DNA of 64,000 nucleotides from Branchiostoma floridae (GCF_000003815.2 NC_049987.1:19428024-19492023); one strand, 5' to 3'. Shown: positions 33,528 through 47,084, counted from the stretch's first letter. Notes: a model not told the origin generated them from the letters alone. Numbers and translations are program-made.

Positions 33528-35440
33528 ACTAGGGGCTCGAAATACCACCTGCATGCAAGACTGCAGGTTAGTGCAGGTAAAATTGGAGCTGTGCAGGTAT
33601 TTCTGGTGTCTATCTGCACCTAACCTGTACTGCTCTATGTATACTGGGTTTTATACATAAATGTCCTATGATGTACATGCACGTGGATTGTTCTTAGCTG
33701 CATTGGCTGTTACCACCTATAAAGTAAAAGAAAAAAAAGTGTGGCAATTAAAATTATTGCCATAGCGACGGTTTTAATGTTTATAAGTTTTATAGATTGT
33801 TGTTGTTAATGGGTTTTAATAGTCGTATTCCATTCGTCTGGCGATGGATGTTCATAGAGCATTGCTGTCAAAGGGGGTCCCTTGTGAGTGAAGGGTGAAC
33901 TAATGTAAATGCTTCTCATCGATTTTACAAATCAGGGCCTCGTTTTACTCTAGCTAAATAACAATATGCTAAAAAAGGGTTTCGGCCAGTATCGATATCA
34001 TATAGATATATAGATAGATATATAGATAGTTAAAAATATTTTTCTACTGAATTAATTGTGTTTGTCATGAATTATGCAAATAAGGCCCTCATTTGCATAA
34101 ACTATATAACTTGATCATCTCCAACAAACAGACATGCGCAATATATGTTAGCATTTTCTCATTAATTATGCAAATAAGGTATTTATCTATCAATATTCTT
34201 CTCTTTCTCAGTTACAAAGGTCACATGTTGTAATGGTCCTTTAATTGAGCTGAGCATGTTTAGACAATTTCCCAATTTATTATGCAAATTAGCTTCCACT
34301 CTGCATAATTCTTCATAATTAATATGCAATTATATTAAGCATCACGTAACCTATCCACATATCAAAAACCATAACAATCCGTCAACCCCTTCTTCGGCTA
34401 TTCCCTTTAATAGTCTGACACCTAAGTCACCTGTCCTGCAGTTCCAAAATAAGCCGCTAGGGGGCCCAAACCTATACCACTTACTTACAGCATCAAGAGC
34501 TGTCAACCACTTAAGATTCATAGCCGCAGCATGTCCAGAACTCGAGGTATCAAACCAGGAAGTTCTGCTGCAGTACCGTAGCAGGCCACTAGGAAGCCAA
34601 AAATCTTGTCGTTTCCAGGTCTCAACAAGACCTACCAACATACCGAATATCAATACAATCCATCCAGGCGTTCTTAAGCTATGGTGGTCTTCTACAACCG
34701 GCACACACCTACAAACGCTAGCCAAAATATAACTTTCTTGGCGAAGGTAACTATCACATCGCTATCTCACAACCCCCACATGTTTTAAGCTCAAACAATG
34801 CCTGTTTCACACATCAGTTTGTATTTTTGAAACAAAGATATTAAGGGTGAAGAAGGCCATCAAACTTTCCAAACTCCTGGACACAAAAACCACGAACGAA
34901 CCCGGAAGTGATTTCCACGACTCACAGGTCATTTTTCGAGAAACATATTTCAACAATCTTTTACCCCCTATTTCAAATGTTTACATTTCCATGACCACCA
35001 TACTACATACATGTACTACAATTTGGGTACGTCTGAAGTCCTAGGCTTTTCTCAATTTTGCACGGCTATCAATCAAAAATCGCCTTGCGCGAATACGGAA
35101 AACACTGCTGTGCACACGTATATCGGTACCGCGGTATGTGTCCTGCGACTGGAAAGCTTACCCGTGGAGGTAATGGTACAGTCCGGCATGATGCAACTAC
35201 GCACGCGCGGACTTTTGACATTCCTGACATTCCTGTACAGTTTTTAGAATACTTTCGAAACGGTTCCACACTATACTATTAAGCTCGCCCATCAGGCGTC
35301 GCTAAAAAAATTGCAATGGTTCCTGAACAATTTTAGTATGATCCATACTTCCTAGATTCAGAGTGGTGCAGGTAAAATTTGTCTGGTGCATGTAATTTTC
35401 ACCAGTGCAGGTATGTAGAAAAAAAGTACTTCTAGCCCTG
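33528..35440. mobile_element. Repeat R2 interrupted by a nested 1.55 kb insertion
   Basis: 33528-33745 and 35300-35440 are the two halves of the R2 repeat seen whole at 25617-25935 (inverted). The material between (about 33746-35300) is extra and contains a copy of R3 and an end (GATGCAACTACGCACGCGCGG...CACACTATACTATTA) also found at 57240-57345. The outer flanks share GTTCTTGTGTTACGCT-GTT-GGAG-CTTACAAAG. Confidence 0.6.
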
Positions 35441-36154
35441 TGTGTTCTTGTGTTACGCTTGTTGGGAGGCTTACAAAGGCTACAAATGTCTTTACGGTAC
35501 ATAGTGATCCACCTTAAAGTTTAACAGACAGGATTTTGTTTCAACAAGTGAATTGAAGCATTCAGTTTCTGCTTCAGTTAAGCTGTGCACATGTGTGTGA
35601 GAATGGGCTTCCAGTCTGCAAGGAGTTACACAGGGAGACAAGTCAGCATGACAGCTGTGTTGTGGGTTCAAACAATAGTCAGGTGAAATTTTACCTGTGA
35701 ATATGTCTTACTGTAGTCCTTATTGAAGTTATTCTGTACCTAGCTAGCCATGACTGGGTCTATATTCACATATCAATTCAAGGTCATACTATAGTGTTGC
35801 ATATTGGGAACTAAAACCTTTTGGACAGCTCTGTTTACAAAATATTCATTCTCACCATGAAGACTTAGTACGAGTAAGGAAGGTGTGAATACATTACGTT
35901 TCCGCAGTACAGTTGTCGTTATATGATATTTTGTTGCTTCAGCCAAACAGCCCGGCCCAAACTGCAGCAAGGTACCATGTGATGTACATGTAACCTGTAA
36001 GGAACTGATGACATCATTTTTATTGCATTGTTTGACTGTGTAGATCTTAGTCTTACATGGAATTCAATGTGTTTGCCTTCAACTTGGCTATTTTTAAAAG
36101 ATATGTGATGCCCACCTACAAATATAAACTGGATAAATGTTTTACAGAATTATA

Positions 36155-36595
36155 TTGGTCTGTGGTTGGTTGTTACAATGTATAAGGCCTGTGGTTGGTT
36201 GTTATAAATTGATTAGTGTATAAGTTATAAGGTCAATGATTGGTTGTTATAAATCAATTAATAACTGTATAACATAATACCGAAGAAGAAGAAAGGTTCT
36301 GTGGTTAGTTGTTTAAAATTTAGTATATTAGGCCTGTGGTTGGCTGTTAGTTATAGAAGACCAGTGGTTGGTTGTCGATATCAGTTGCAAACAGTGTGGT
36401 TGGTTGTTACTGTATATATATTGTTGGCCTGTGGCTGGTTGTAAGTTTTTATTATAAATTAATTATAAATTACTGTATAAGTCCTGTGGTTGGTTGCAGG
36501 TTATAAATTGATTATTGTATATGGCCTGTGGTTGGTTGTAAGTTATAAATTAATCACTGTATAAGGCCTGTGGTTGGTTGTTACCCTTGACTACT
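36155..36595 (+). repeat. Minisatellite of CCTGTGGTTGGTTGTTA units before a CEP126 exon
   Basis: About eleven imperfect units of 27-65 bases share GGCCTGTGGTTGGTTGT with AT-rich tails. The last unit ends in the polypyrimidine region of the acceptor at 36602. Confidence 0.85.
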
Positions 36596-36602
36596 TCCAC
36601 AG

Positions 36603-36719
36603 AGACAAGTACAAGTTGGTCCAACAGGACCAGGTCCAGCAGTTGAGAACCCACTCTGCTCGTAGGAAGGAACAGGACAGGGCCAAGACACTGAGGCAGG
36701 AAACTCTGCGCAGGAGGAA
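36603..36719 (+). CDS. CEP126: CEP126 first recognised exon (basic coiled coil)
   Basis: The frame DKYKLVQQDQVQQLRTHSARRK...LRQETLRRRK is a basic helix, with the AA|GTAAGT donor in phase 2. The exon begins with a single base that completes an upstream codon, so at least one coding exon is missing from this annotation. Confidence 0.8.
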
Positions 36720-39700
36720 GTAAGTTATAAATACTCTGAGGACACTCCATTTTAGTTTCTTTGTTATCGCCACTTCAATTTCTTTTTACTGATGTCCAAA
36801 ATTTAAAAAAGATTGTTGTCACAAATTTGTGTACCATTCACAATATGGTAACAACAATTTTGGCACCAACATTTGAAGAAAGTACAAAGTAATGTACTTG
36901 TACAGTCTTGTTTTTCCACTTATAATTATGGATTTAAATTTTGAAATCCATTGTTATAAAGTGTTATCCAGTCTGGAATGAAATTCCATCACTCCCACAA
37001 GTGGCATTCTTCCACATATGGCATTCTTCTTCATTATTGTCAGGCTTTAATATGTGACAATATTAATTTATGGCTGTATAACTAAATCCAACAATAATGT
37101 CACTATGTTTTGTTCATCTTTGAACCGTGCACCATTTTAGATGAGCAGGTGGCTCTCAATCTCAGTGTTGTAAGATTCTTAAGTCTACTCTCTAATGGTT
37201 GACATTTGCCAATTGAGAACAAGACCTTAGATCTAAATTATGCTCTAGATATTGTCCATATGGGGAGTCAGAGTATCATCATATATCCAGATGACGTCAA
37301 CCAATCAGAAGGCCCCATTTCATTTGGGTTATAGCGCCGTAACACATGTTACAAGTGAAGTGTTAGAAATATGTGGTCAATCTAGCACTGGAACCAATCA
37401 GAAGGAGGGTTCATAGAACATTGACCAATCAAAATACTAGTAACACCCAGCAGGGAGGAATGATCACACCCAACAGGGAGGAATGATCATGTATCTACCA
37501 CTGCTTACAGTTATAATCAATGTTTCCCTGTAATCTACTTAACAGTTCACACGACTTGTTTGACCTTCACAGGGCGTTAGAGGACAAGAAGAAGCATGAC
37601 GCGGAGAGAGAGGCCAAGCGTCGTGAACAGGAGCTCGCCAAGAGACGAGAACGTCAGCAGGAAGCCACGGAAAAATTTCAGAGGGCTCATGTCAGGCAAG
37701 GGTCTGCTAGAGGTACAGTCTGCTTCATGTATTACTGTACAACATCTCTTTGATCAGCAATCTAACTTTAACAGTAATAGTATACAATGTAACATCATTG
37801 TCTATAGACATGCAAGTTGTTTTTCACATTGTAGTGCCTAGTGATGGAAAGTTTCCTTTGCTGTTTCTGTAGCAGGGTATTTCTTTTCAAGGAGTAGTTG
37901 CTAGCTAGCTCTTCCCCTTTAACTTGCTCGAGGCACCTCTTCAAACATGCATGGGATACCCATTTTAGGGCCTTTTCAAAAACAGGCAAAAGCCCAACTG
38001 AGATGCTTTCCCAGGATTGAACTGTTGTCTCCTAGTTACCAACTACTGCAGTAATTGGAACCAGTTGAACTACAGGGACATCCCACATAGACATATGGTT
38101 GTTCCAATATCATGATACATCTACTGTCAGTCCTATAACTTTAAATGCTTTTGTGACAGGACAAACACAATTCTGGAGGTTAAGTTTCTGTAAACATACA
38201 TGTACTCTGATACATTACTAAGTCAGTAAGTGACATCATTCTTGCTGTTCCAGGGAGGAAATCCCGCACCCCAACACTAGACGAGGTGTTACGACAGGTC
38301 CGAGGGACGTCAAGAGCGTCCACAACATCTGGCGTCACTAACACCTCAGCACGAACCATCTTTTCAAGGTAATTGTCATGGTTCAGTTCAGTATGCCAAT
38401 CTAAATAGTCCGAGTTGATTTCAACAATTGATTGGGTATCATCATCATCATCATCGGTCGGCTGCAGTGCAGGCGACTAAGTTTCTTCCATGCTCCTATG
38501 TCGGCAGCTAGATGGCATATCTGCTTTGCCGTCATTAAAGTCTCCTAGGAGCTGTTGAATGTACTTTAGATAGGAGGTAGCTTGGCATACATATTGTGTA
38601 CACTAGGCGTAAGAGATGTGTATCACCAAACATGATCAATCATGAGGTAAAGGGTACAGAAATCAGTTACAGGGGTTTAGGTACAGATCCAACAATTTGC
38701 GAAAATGCAGAATGTTTTCCCCGTAGCCTTTTCTCAAGTTACTTTCACAGGTACACAATACTATATGCTTACTTAAGTAGTGAAATCATGCATATCCTGC
38801 GGTAAAGACTGATTTTACTACATATTTAAACATCCTGGATGACTTATCTGCACAAATGTATCAATTTTCAGATACTGTGCCTGTGCACATATCCTAAATG
38901 ACATCCATATGCAATCCCTCAGCCCAAGAGCCTCCAATTTACTATAGAAAAAAATTTCTTTGATGTATTGTCATAATCCTTAAAAACCTATCTCCTTTTG
39001 TGGTGATTTTTTGTCATTGAATGTACTAAGACATTGTGTTTGATTGACAGGAAATACGGAGGTAGCAATCCGGACCTTTCCACTGAGACTGGGGGTGGCG
39101 CAGGCCTGCAGTACGGGAAGCTGACGGCAGAAATGCGTACCACCAGTGAACGCAACCTTGCCAGCAGCAAGAAAATGTTCGAACAGCAACTGGAGGAGCA
39201 AAATCGACTTCTTGCTGAGCAACAACAAAGGACCATACAGGTTGATTTGCATACTTTTTTTGTATTGTAAATGTCTTTTTCTCAGCATCATCATCGTCTT
39301 TTTCTAATTTCTTTTAAAAAAGTGTAAACTATGTCCAATCATCATACATCAGCTTTTATTTAAAAGCCAGTATCTTTGGAGACAAATGCTATTTATCTGC
39401 AATTATGAAATCATTGTATCCTTGATGTCATTGTTAAAGGAAAGCTAAACTCAAAGGGGGTGTTTTGTTCCAATAGATGATAATTATAGGATTTCAACAC
39501 CAAGGACAGGTACATGTACCTTATCAAATGGATGGTAAAAGAAGCCCTGAAGTCAGGAAGGGTTATTTTCTGAGAGATATTAATTTTGGAAAGTAGCAAA
39601 TGCATACTACTTCTCAAAATACAATGTACAATACCCACTAGTCCCGCCTGCACCAAAAAGGAATCAGTATTGTACTAAACTCACCAAATGCCCTCTAATT

Positions 39701-42700
39701 GAATTATATGCAATCCTTACCCTATGACTTAAATTCAATCTATCTGACAAGGCCTGACAAGAGTTAGCAAAACAATTTCAGAGGCAATAAGAAAAACTGT
39801 TTTTTTTTATATATAATCATCAGTTGACTTTCTTGGTGTTTTTAAATCTAAAGGATACTAATAGGATCTGCATGGGGTTAGCAAGAATCACGTTGTTTTA
39901 CAAAACACATGTCGCGTAATTCACCAGAAGTGAAAGTCTGCAAAAAGATACTAGTAGCTAATGATGTATTCATTATTGCAAAATCTATAATTGGAAAATG
40001 GATTTTTGGTAAGTTAAGGACTCCTTTAAGACTGTTTGGCAGTATTATAGACACCAAGAATGCAAAGTACTATCATATGATAATATTAGTAACACAGTTT
40101 AATGACTTCTTTATCTGTAATAGGAGCTCCATGAAGAAGTAGAGCATCTCCGTCGCAGCTCCAGCCTCTCCAGTCTGGACAGCCTTGACGAGAACCGTAC
40201 CGCTCCGTCCCACCATCCCGCGTACAGGACGGACCAGCCAATCAGCGGGATCACCGTGGACTCCAAATACACCGATCCCAACTACGTATCTCAGGGTTTG
40301 TACGCGCAGGGGATACCAGCTGCTAGGGCGGGGTATGACATGCCATACGGACAATACTATTCTTCGACTCCTGTGACAGACTCGAATTTTCGAGGGCCCG
40401 CGGGTTATCAGTACCAGACAGGGCACGATACAAACTTCCAAGCCAATGGCTACGCTCCGCACGGTACTGGTCAACAGCCTGCGATCATTGGCAGGCCTAG
40501 AGACACTGCGAGCGATTATGGGACGCAGTCCAACGCGTTTTCGAGTGCCACTAGTGTCCCTACAAACAGTGGGGGAGGGAAGAGTTTCCTGGGTGTATCA
40601 GGTGTTAGGATACAGCATGGGGCTGGGCAGGCACCTGCTCAGCAGAGACTGTTCACAACTGCACCTGGGGATCGGGCGGGTTTCCAATCCTCTACTGCAG
40701 GGGATTCAAACCATCGTGCGTACGTCCCGGACAGTCACGAACTACAAGTGGAGGAAGCTAACGAATTAGTTCAGGATGCTCTCGCGAAAACGCCACAGGT
40801 AATGACAAATACAGGCTATGGGTCGAACGCCAGAACGACAACCCAGGCGCCATACTCAAACCCCAGGTATCGCCTGTTGTTCTCTCAGAAAAAGGCTTGG
40901 GGTACGCCCACCTCGCAGGCTGAAGAGATGACAGCAACACAAAGCAGCTCAACAGTAAGTAGTGGTGCTGGGATCACAACTGTCACTCCAAGTACCACCC
41001 GTATCATTCCCTCTGCCACCACAATAACAACAACAACAGTCTCTCACACCACGGGAAATAGTTCTGTCGCACATACTAACGGCACAAGCAGTGCCTCTAG
41101 TGTGTCCCAGGCTTCAACTACAAGAACTCCAATGGCTTACTCTAGGCCACTCTTGAACTACACAAGGGTCACAGAAAACAGCACTGTTACAAGTAACGAT
41201 GCTCACAACCACACCAATGGGTACTCCAGAACTAACCATGACAGAGAGAGTACTGTAGAAAGGAACACAAGTTATAACGTGCCAGGAAGTCAACAAAGTA
41301 GGACAGCTTCCGGCACTGGAATCTCAGTCAAGGGGCACGCGGTCAGCTCAGAACAGCAGACACAGCTCCATGACACGCAGAAACGTTTAGACCTACTGAG
41401 GCAAGAACGAGAGGCCCACCGTGCAAACGGAATGTTCCAGAAGGCAGAGGAGGAAGAGAAAGAAAGTGACCATCAGTCGGAGGAAGAAGAATTAGAAGAA
41501 GAGTCGGAACCAGAGCCTCCAAAGCCTAAGATCATCAAAGGAATCTTGAAAAAGAAGTCCAAGTATGAATCTCATCCTTCGCGACCCTTCAGTGTGGTTA
41601 TAACGGGAGGGAGACAGATACAAGACAGTGTGGACTTGGCGAAACAGGAGAAGAAAAAGCGTGGCATTCGCTGGGTGGACCTAACATATGACGACGATGA
41701 AAAAGAACAAAATAATGAGTTACAAATAGGCGCAAAGCCACAACCGAGCACGCAAACTTCCAGACCAACAACAACCCCTCAAGCCACCGCGATTCACAAT
41801 GGGCCAACGAGACTTCAGACTGGGAGGCGGCGCGTTTCCAGCGCAGGGTCGGTACGGAAAGCAATATTAGCCCGAGCGAAAGCCGCGTCCAGACAGGGAA
41901 CCATAACACTCCACGGTAACGACAGCTCGCAGCCTCATAACGAAGATACTCCTGGTGACCAAGTTGGAAAGCCATCAAATCGTCAACTCAGTGTCTCAAC
42001 TTGCAGTTACTCAATACAAGCCACACCCAGCCAACCACAGGCCTCCACACAAATGCCCAGGAAAGTCGAGAACACAAAACAGACCAATGCGCAAACGAAA
42101 ATGGAAAACGATCACGAAATTTACAGCGCCAATGGACTTCGTCTTGACAAGACTCCGACAGACGACGAAATCAATTGGCTGTGGGACAAGGTTCGCTCCT
42201 GTTTGAATCAGAGAGCTGACCGGTCAGGAATGGAGACTGCAGAGCAAGTTTCAACAGCTTCTGCATCAAAACAGGTACAGCTACTAGTCACCATCTTTCA
42301 TTACAACTTGCTACCATTGCCAGGGAATATGTACAGTAATTGTTGATAGATTTTCTCCTTGGCTAAGAAAAGATGATGGTAATGACATCTGGTACATGTA
42401 GTACATCTGAAAACAGTTGAATACCCTTCAGAGACAAGTGTACTTCGAGCATGTAGTTACTTAACTGTGAGTGTGACAGCATAGTAACTTACATTTAGTT
42501 CCAGTGTCCATTATTCACTTTTTGGATTTTTTTAAACATTTGATTTCTTTTCTTTTTATTACAGTTTTTCTGATATTGTATTATCTTTTACTTCCCAACT
42601 GTGGTATACTAGTAAAGTGATGGCTTATGAATAAGTCTAAAACTTAAAAAGTGATTATGACAGTAAAATACCATAAAAGTACCCTTGCTCTCTGACAGTT

Positions 42701-45700
42701 AGGTTTTCTTTACTTGGTTTTACTCTCAATATTTAGATGGTCAAGGTACATGCTGTCAGCTGGAAGGTAAAGAAAATGTTTTAAGTTTTGTGTGATCGTT
42801 ATTTGTTCCAGGATCCTGCTGTGACAGGAAGCCGGCAGACAGCTCAGATGTCCCAGCTGACCCTGGACGGGGGGAGGTTAGCAGGCTCGGAGGTGGTCCC
42901 CAGGCTCAGAACCATGCCCAGGGTGGGGGGGTTCTCATCTGCAGCACCCACAGGTAAGGGGAGTGGGGGGTATGGTGGGGTGGACTTGTGGACAACCATT
43001 GTTGATTGGACTTAGGACCTACATTATTTTATGTTGCGCACCCATAATGTCTTCTGTGCTCCTAAATTTTTAGTTTGAAAGAAGCTGAGTGCACTAGCCT
43101 GGGTATCATCTGGATATATAGGTGTTTGCTCTGACGATTATTATACACTACATGTATTATACAGTCGCTTCTTTGCTATTCTAACTTGGAACTCAACTTC
43201 ATGTCCAAATCTTTGACGAGGGCGCTAATTTGTCCCATCAGGGTAGTAGTTTACTCCTATGTTTGCTTCTACTACCCAAGAAACTGAAATGGTTATTAAT
43301 AACTGATTGCTGTATTTCATCAGGTGTTGGAACACCTGTTCGAATGAGCGTTCTAGAACCCTTGATTCCCTCATAACTGATGTCATCACCCAAAGATTTT
43401 GATATATGTAGTTCCCCGTGCAGATGCATGCCATTGGGTAGCAGAAGCAAACATAGGAGCAAACTACTTCCTGAATGGTAGCCAGGCTAGCGCACCTTTT
43501 CCAAAAAATTGATTTCGAGCTTTGACGTTTATGGTGAGTGAAGAGGTACTTTTCAGTTGTACTGAATGCCATGATGTTCATCAGCAGGAGGAAGGAGAAG
43601 AACAGCCAGTGAGAACAACAGCGCCTCCTTGCGTCGTAATGCCCTACTGCAGCAGAGGAACCAGCAAAGAGCCAACACCTTACAGAAGACCCCCACCCCC
43701 TCACAGCAGCAAGTCCGGTTTACGGAAATCTCACAGGTATGTAGAGCAGACAGGGATGTCCCTGTGGCTCAACTGATATCGGCCTCACAGAAACAGTAAC
43801 AGTTATTACAGTCCACTATTCTCCCTCCAGACTGCTATAGGTCCTACTGACAGTAACTACAGTGTACTGTTCTGTTCCCAGACTACTAAAGGGCCCATCC
43901 CTAGTGCCCAGGAGCCAGGGAACAGGACAGCAGGTCCTACTGACAGTAACTACAGTGTACTGTTCTGTTCCCAGACTACTACAGGTCCTATACCCAGTGC
44001 CCAGGGAACAGGACAGCACAGCAGGTCCTACTGACAGTAACTATACAGTGTACTGTTCTGCCTCTGGACTACTACAGGCCCCATTCCCAGTGCCCCGGGT
44101 ATCAAGTCCTACTGACAGTAACTTCAGTGTACAGACGTCTGTTCCCAGACTACTACAGGCTCCATCCCCAGTCCCAGAGCCAGGGAACAGGACAGCAGGT
44201 CGTACTGACAGTAAACTACAGTGTGCTGTTCTCCCTCTAGACTACTACAGGTCCTACTGACAGTAACTACAGTGTACTGTTCTGTTCCAAGACTACTACA
44301 GGTCCCATCCCCAGTGGCCAGGAGCCAGGGAACATGACATCAGGTCCTATTGGCAGTAACTAAATTGTACTGTTCTGTTCCCAGACTACTACAGGTCCCA
44401 TGCCCAGGAGCTAGGGAACAGGACAGCCATTCCTACTGATAATAACTACAGTTACTGTATATTGTTCTGTTTCTACTGACTACTACAGCCAGTACAGGTC
44501 CTACTGACAGTAACTTACAGAGTACTGTTCTGTTCCCAGACTACTACAGGTCCCATCCCCAGTGCCCAGGAGCCAGGGAACAGGACAGCGGGCCCTACTG
44601 ACAGTGAGGTGACCGAGAGTCTGGCCGCTTTCCTGGAGGCTGAGTACATGTCTGACCAGCCCATCTCTGAAGCTGAGATCGCTGCTGCACTAGACGCCAT
44701 GCAAAACAGACAGACTGGACAGAAGGGTGGGTATACAGCTGCTGTTGCTGGAATCAAGCGGCATTTTTATAGCAAGTAAAATTGTAAGCCTTAAGAAAAA
44801 AGCTTGCCATGCAACCGTTAGATAACTGTGAGGATGAAATGGTGGTAGAAGTTACACTTACATTATGTAGGGCCACGAAATATGCATTGAGTTTCGGGAA
44901 ATGTCCACATATAATCTCGCAGCACATTTTGCAATATTCTGCAGGACATTTGGAAATTTTTTGTAGTGCGTTCTGCGATATCCCATAGGGTGTTCTGCAA
45001 GAGTTAGGAGGTTTCTTCTGAGTTTTGCAAATTTCAGTTCTGCAGCAAAAATCAAACATGTACAATGATTCACTTCTGGGATTTATGCAGATACATGTAA
45101 CTTTTCATTCACTCTAAAACACTAAGTCTTACAGGATGTGAACTAACCTTACATAATTTATGTGGTTTGTGTTTACAGCACCAAGTGCACTGTCCATGGA
45201 GGAACGAAGACTTCTGCAGTCTTTGGACAGACTCAACCAGAGGTTAAAAGGTAAGTTTCTCTTTTGAGAGGTTACGTCACTGTACCGTAACACTTAAAGC
45301 CATACACAGGGAATAGTTGACAAAAAAAAGCACAGGATGGGAGATTATTGTTGCATGAACAATGCAATATCAATACAAAGCAACATACATGTATTAGATT
45401 AGAGCAATGATGGCATGATAATTATTCTAACTGTATTCACTGATTTCTACCATGATGATAGTTATACATGCAGGAAGAGTTTGAAAACAGATGATTATAA
45501 TAAAAATGTCCTTGTTTTATACAAATTTAATGTTCAAACTTGAACGTGACTGTATATTCTAAATCACATTATTTCATTCTAGTTACAGAAACTGTCACTC
45601 AGAATGCTGCAACCAACATGACACAAAAACCCCCACTCCATGTAAGATATTCTTCCTTTTTCATTGTTACATGACTTGTACAACAATGATATTATACCTT

Positions 45701-45964
45701 TATTTTGTATTTTGTGTAATAATAGTTGTTTTCATACGTTGCACCATGTACAATTTTTGTTTATTTAAAAGGTCATTCTATATTAAAGAAAAGTGGTGAA
45801 TAAATTTATGTTTTTCTGTTTCTGCTGTCCAGCCGGGAACAAGAACTAACCAGTCCAAACCAAAGCGGGTGATGTCAGCGACCACCGTGGGACCACGATA
45901 CCACTTCAGAACAGGCTCCGCTGACAACAACACACGCGCTAGGAAAAACTATGTCTATCAGTAA
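36603..45964 (+). CDS. CEP126: CEP126-like centrosome/cilium protein (N-terminal exon(s) not identified)
   Basis: Eleven exons join in consistent phase: 36603-36719, 37573-37712, 38254-38368, 39051-39240, 40124-42274, 42812-42953, 43588-43736, 44540-44726, 45179-45250, 45583-45641 and 45833-45964. They give 1,150 residues to the stop, close to vertebrate CEP126 (about 1,100). The N-terminal coiled coil reads RRRKALEDKKKHDAEREAKRR and EATEKFQRAHV. It continues with TPTLDEVLRQ, NLASSKKMFEQQLEEQNRLL and SSLSSLDSLDE, an order and wording I recognise from CEP126. Later come GILKKKSKYESHPSRPFSVV, RGIRWVDLTYDD and, near the end, MEERRLLQSLDRLNQRL. CEP126 localises to centrosomes, pericentriolar satellites and cilium bases and supports ciliogenesis. 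The start codon lies upstream of 36603. Confidence 0.88.
40124..42274 (+). CDS. CEP126: CEP126 large central exon
   Basis: The exon is 717 codons long and uninterrupted. It opens ELHEEVEHLRRSSSLSSLDSLDE, then becomes a Ser/Thr/Gln-rich disordered region (TTTVSHTTGNSS). An acidic EEEEKESDHQSEEEELEEESEPEPP block follows, then the GILKKKSKYES and RGIRWVDLTYDDDE segment, and RRVSSAGSVRKAILARAKAA. The donor is ACAG|GTACAG. Confidence 0.9.
43800..44539 (+). repeat. Tandem array duplicating a CEP126 exon start and its acceptor
   Basis: Roughly ten units of about 50-115 bases lie in the intron immediately before exon 44540. Each carries GTACTGTTCTGTTCCCAG|ACTACTACAGG and usually CCCAGTGCCCAGGAGCCAGGGAACAGGACAGC, that is the acceptor and first ~70 bases of the exon. 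Some units lost the AG (about 44061 and 44473) or have changed pyrimidine tracts. Confidence 0.9.
44540..44726 (+). CDS. CEP126: CEP126 exon 8 (array-derived 5' end)
   Basis: In phase 0 it reads TTTGPIPSAQEPGNRTAGP, shared with the intron array, then TDSEVTESLAAFLEAEYMS...AALDAMQNRQ, which is unique. The donor AAGG|GTGGGT is in phase 1, matching the next exon. Confidence 0.8.
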
Positions 45965-46061
45965 AACATTCTTTGCATCTCTGATGTCACAGACACATCT
46001 GAGTGATTTTAGCCATTGTAGCTTCAATCTATTTATAGATCGCTACATTTAACTTTGTGCT

Positions 46062-46340
46062 GTCGTATTGGCATAACGGTTAGAATGTTCTACCCGGAAC
46101 CGAGAAGTCCTGGGTTTGAATCCAGTGATAATATTACCACCGATGTTGTGCCCTTGAGAAAGCCACTTAGCACGACTATCCTGACTCCACCCAGGTGTAA
46201 GAATGGGTACCTGACTTCAGTTGGGGAGGTAAAAGCTGGTGGAAGGAGAGGGATGGGCTCCGCCTTCTAAAACTGTACCATAGACAGTGGATAACACCCC
46301 ACTACCCCTATGGCCTTAAAAAGCTATGCGACTACTACCT
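46062..46340 (+). mobile_element. tRNA-derived SINE, plus orientation
   Basis: It has an A-box-like TTGGCATAACGGTTAGAATG and B-box GGGTTTGAATCC. A conserved body follows with GGGTACCTGACTTCAGTTGG, GGAGGTAAAAGCTGGTGGAAGG and GGGATGGGCTCC, and the tail is CCTTAAAAAGCTATGCGAC. It is the best-preserved of three copies. Confidence 0.75.
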
Positions 46341-47084
46341 TAAAGTTTATATTTTACTTTAAACTTGAGTCTTGTAGCTGTCCAAGAACAAATTCCTTGA
46401 TATGTTCCTTCAATGCATTGTATGATGAGCCACCTCTATACTTCCCTCTCTTTGTGCCATTTATAAGTCATCAGTTCTCAGAACCAAACTGTACAGTCCA
46501 GTACCTTGTACCATTTCAACTTTCCTGAGAGTCACACTAAATGATTCTCTTTAACTCAGAAATAGCCACTCATGTCATAGTTGTAAGAGCTATTGCATGA
46601 CAATTTTACTCCATTGTATATAATATGAGGACTATTTGTAAGTTTGCATTAGCCTGGTAACCATTCTCCATGGACTAGCTTGGGGTTGTTTTACCTGTCA
46701 AAGTCTTGCTGAGCAACCAGGCCTTTTATGATACCAACATATTTTTTCAGCTGGATGTTTTGAATTACAGAGTGATGTAATTGACATCGATGAATACTGT
46801 AAAAATTTCCCTGGATTGCACTAGTTAACTGGATAGGCGAGCATATGTACATGTCTTGAAAAAAAACATCTTTTCTTGTTGGGCCAGTCAAGAAAAACCA
46901 GGCCTGATAAAAATCCAGGGACAGATCACATGAAAAGGTTATATTGGACGTCGTTCACACGTTTGGGGGCTTACAGTCTAATGAAATAATAACAGTCAAA
47001 CTCTCAAGACGACCACTTTGAGTCCATCACAAAATTTTCAGTTCTGAATGTCTATCATGGCTGCTACCACTCAGAGTTCAGGAT

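Noticed and set aside
34351-34725. 124-residue minus frame in the nested insertion
   Set aside because: It overlaps the R3 dispersed repeat, whose other copy at 28550-29225 does not keep the frame.
40446-41978. Antisense and shifted frames over the large CEP126 exon
   Set aside because: The plus frame continues the phase-consistent CEP126 protein for 717 codons; the others are shadows.
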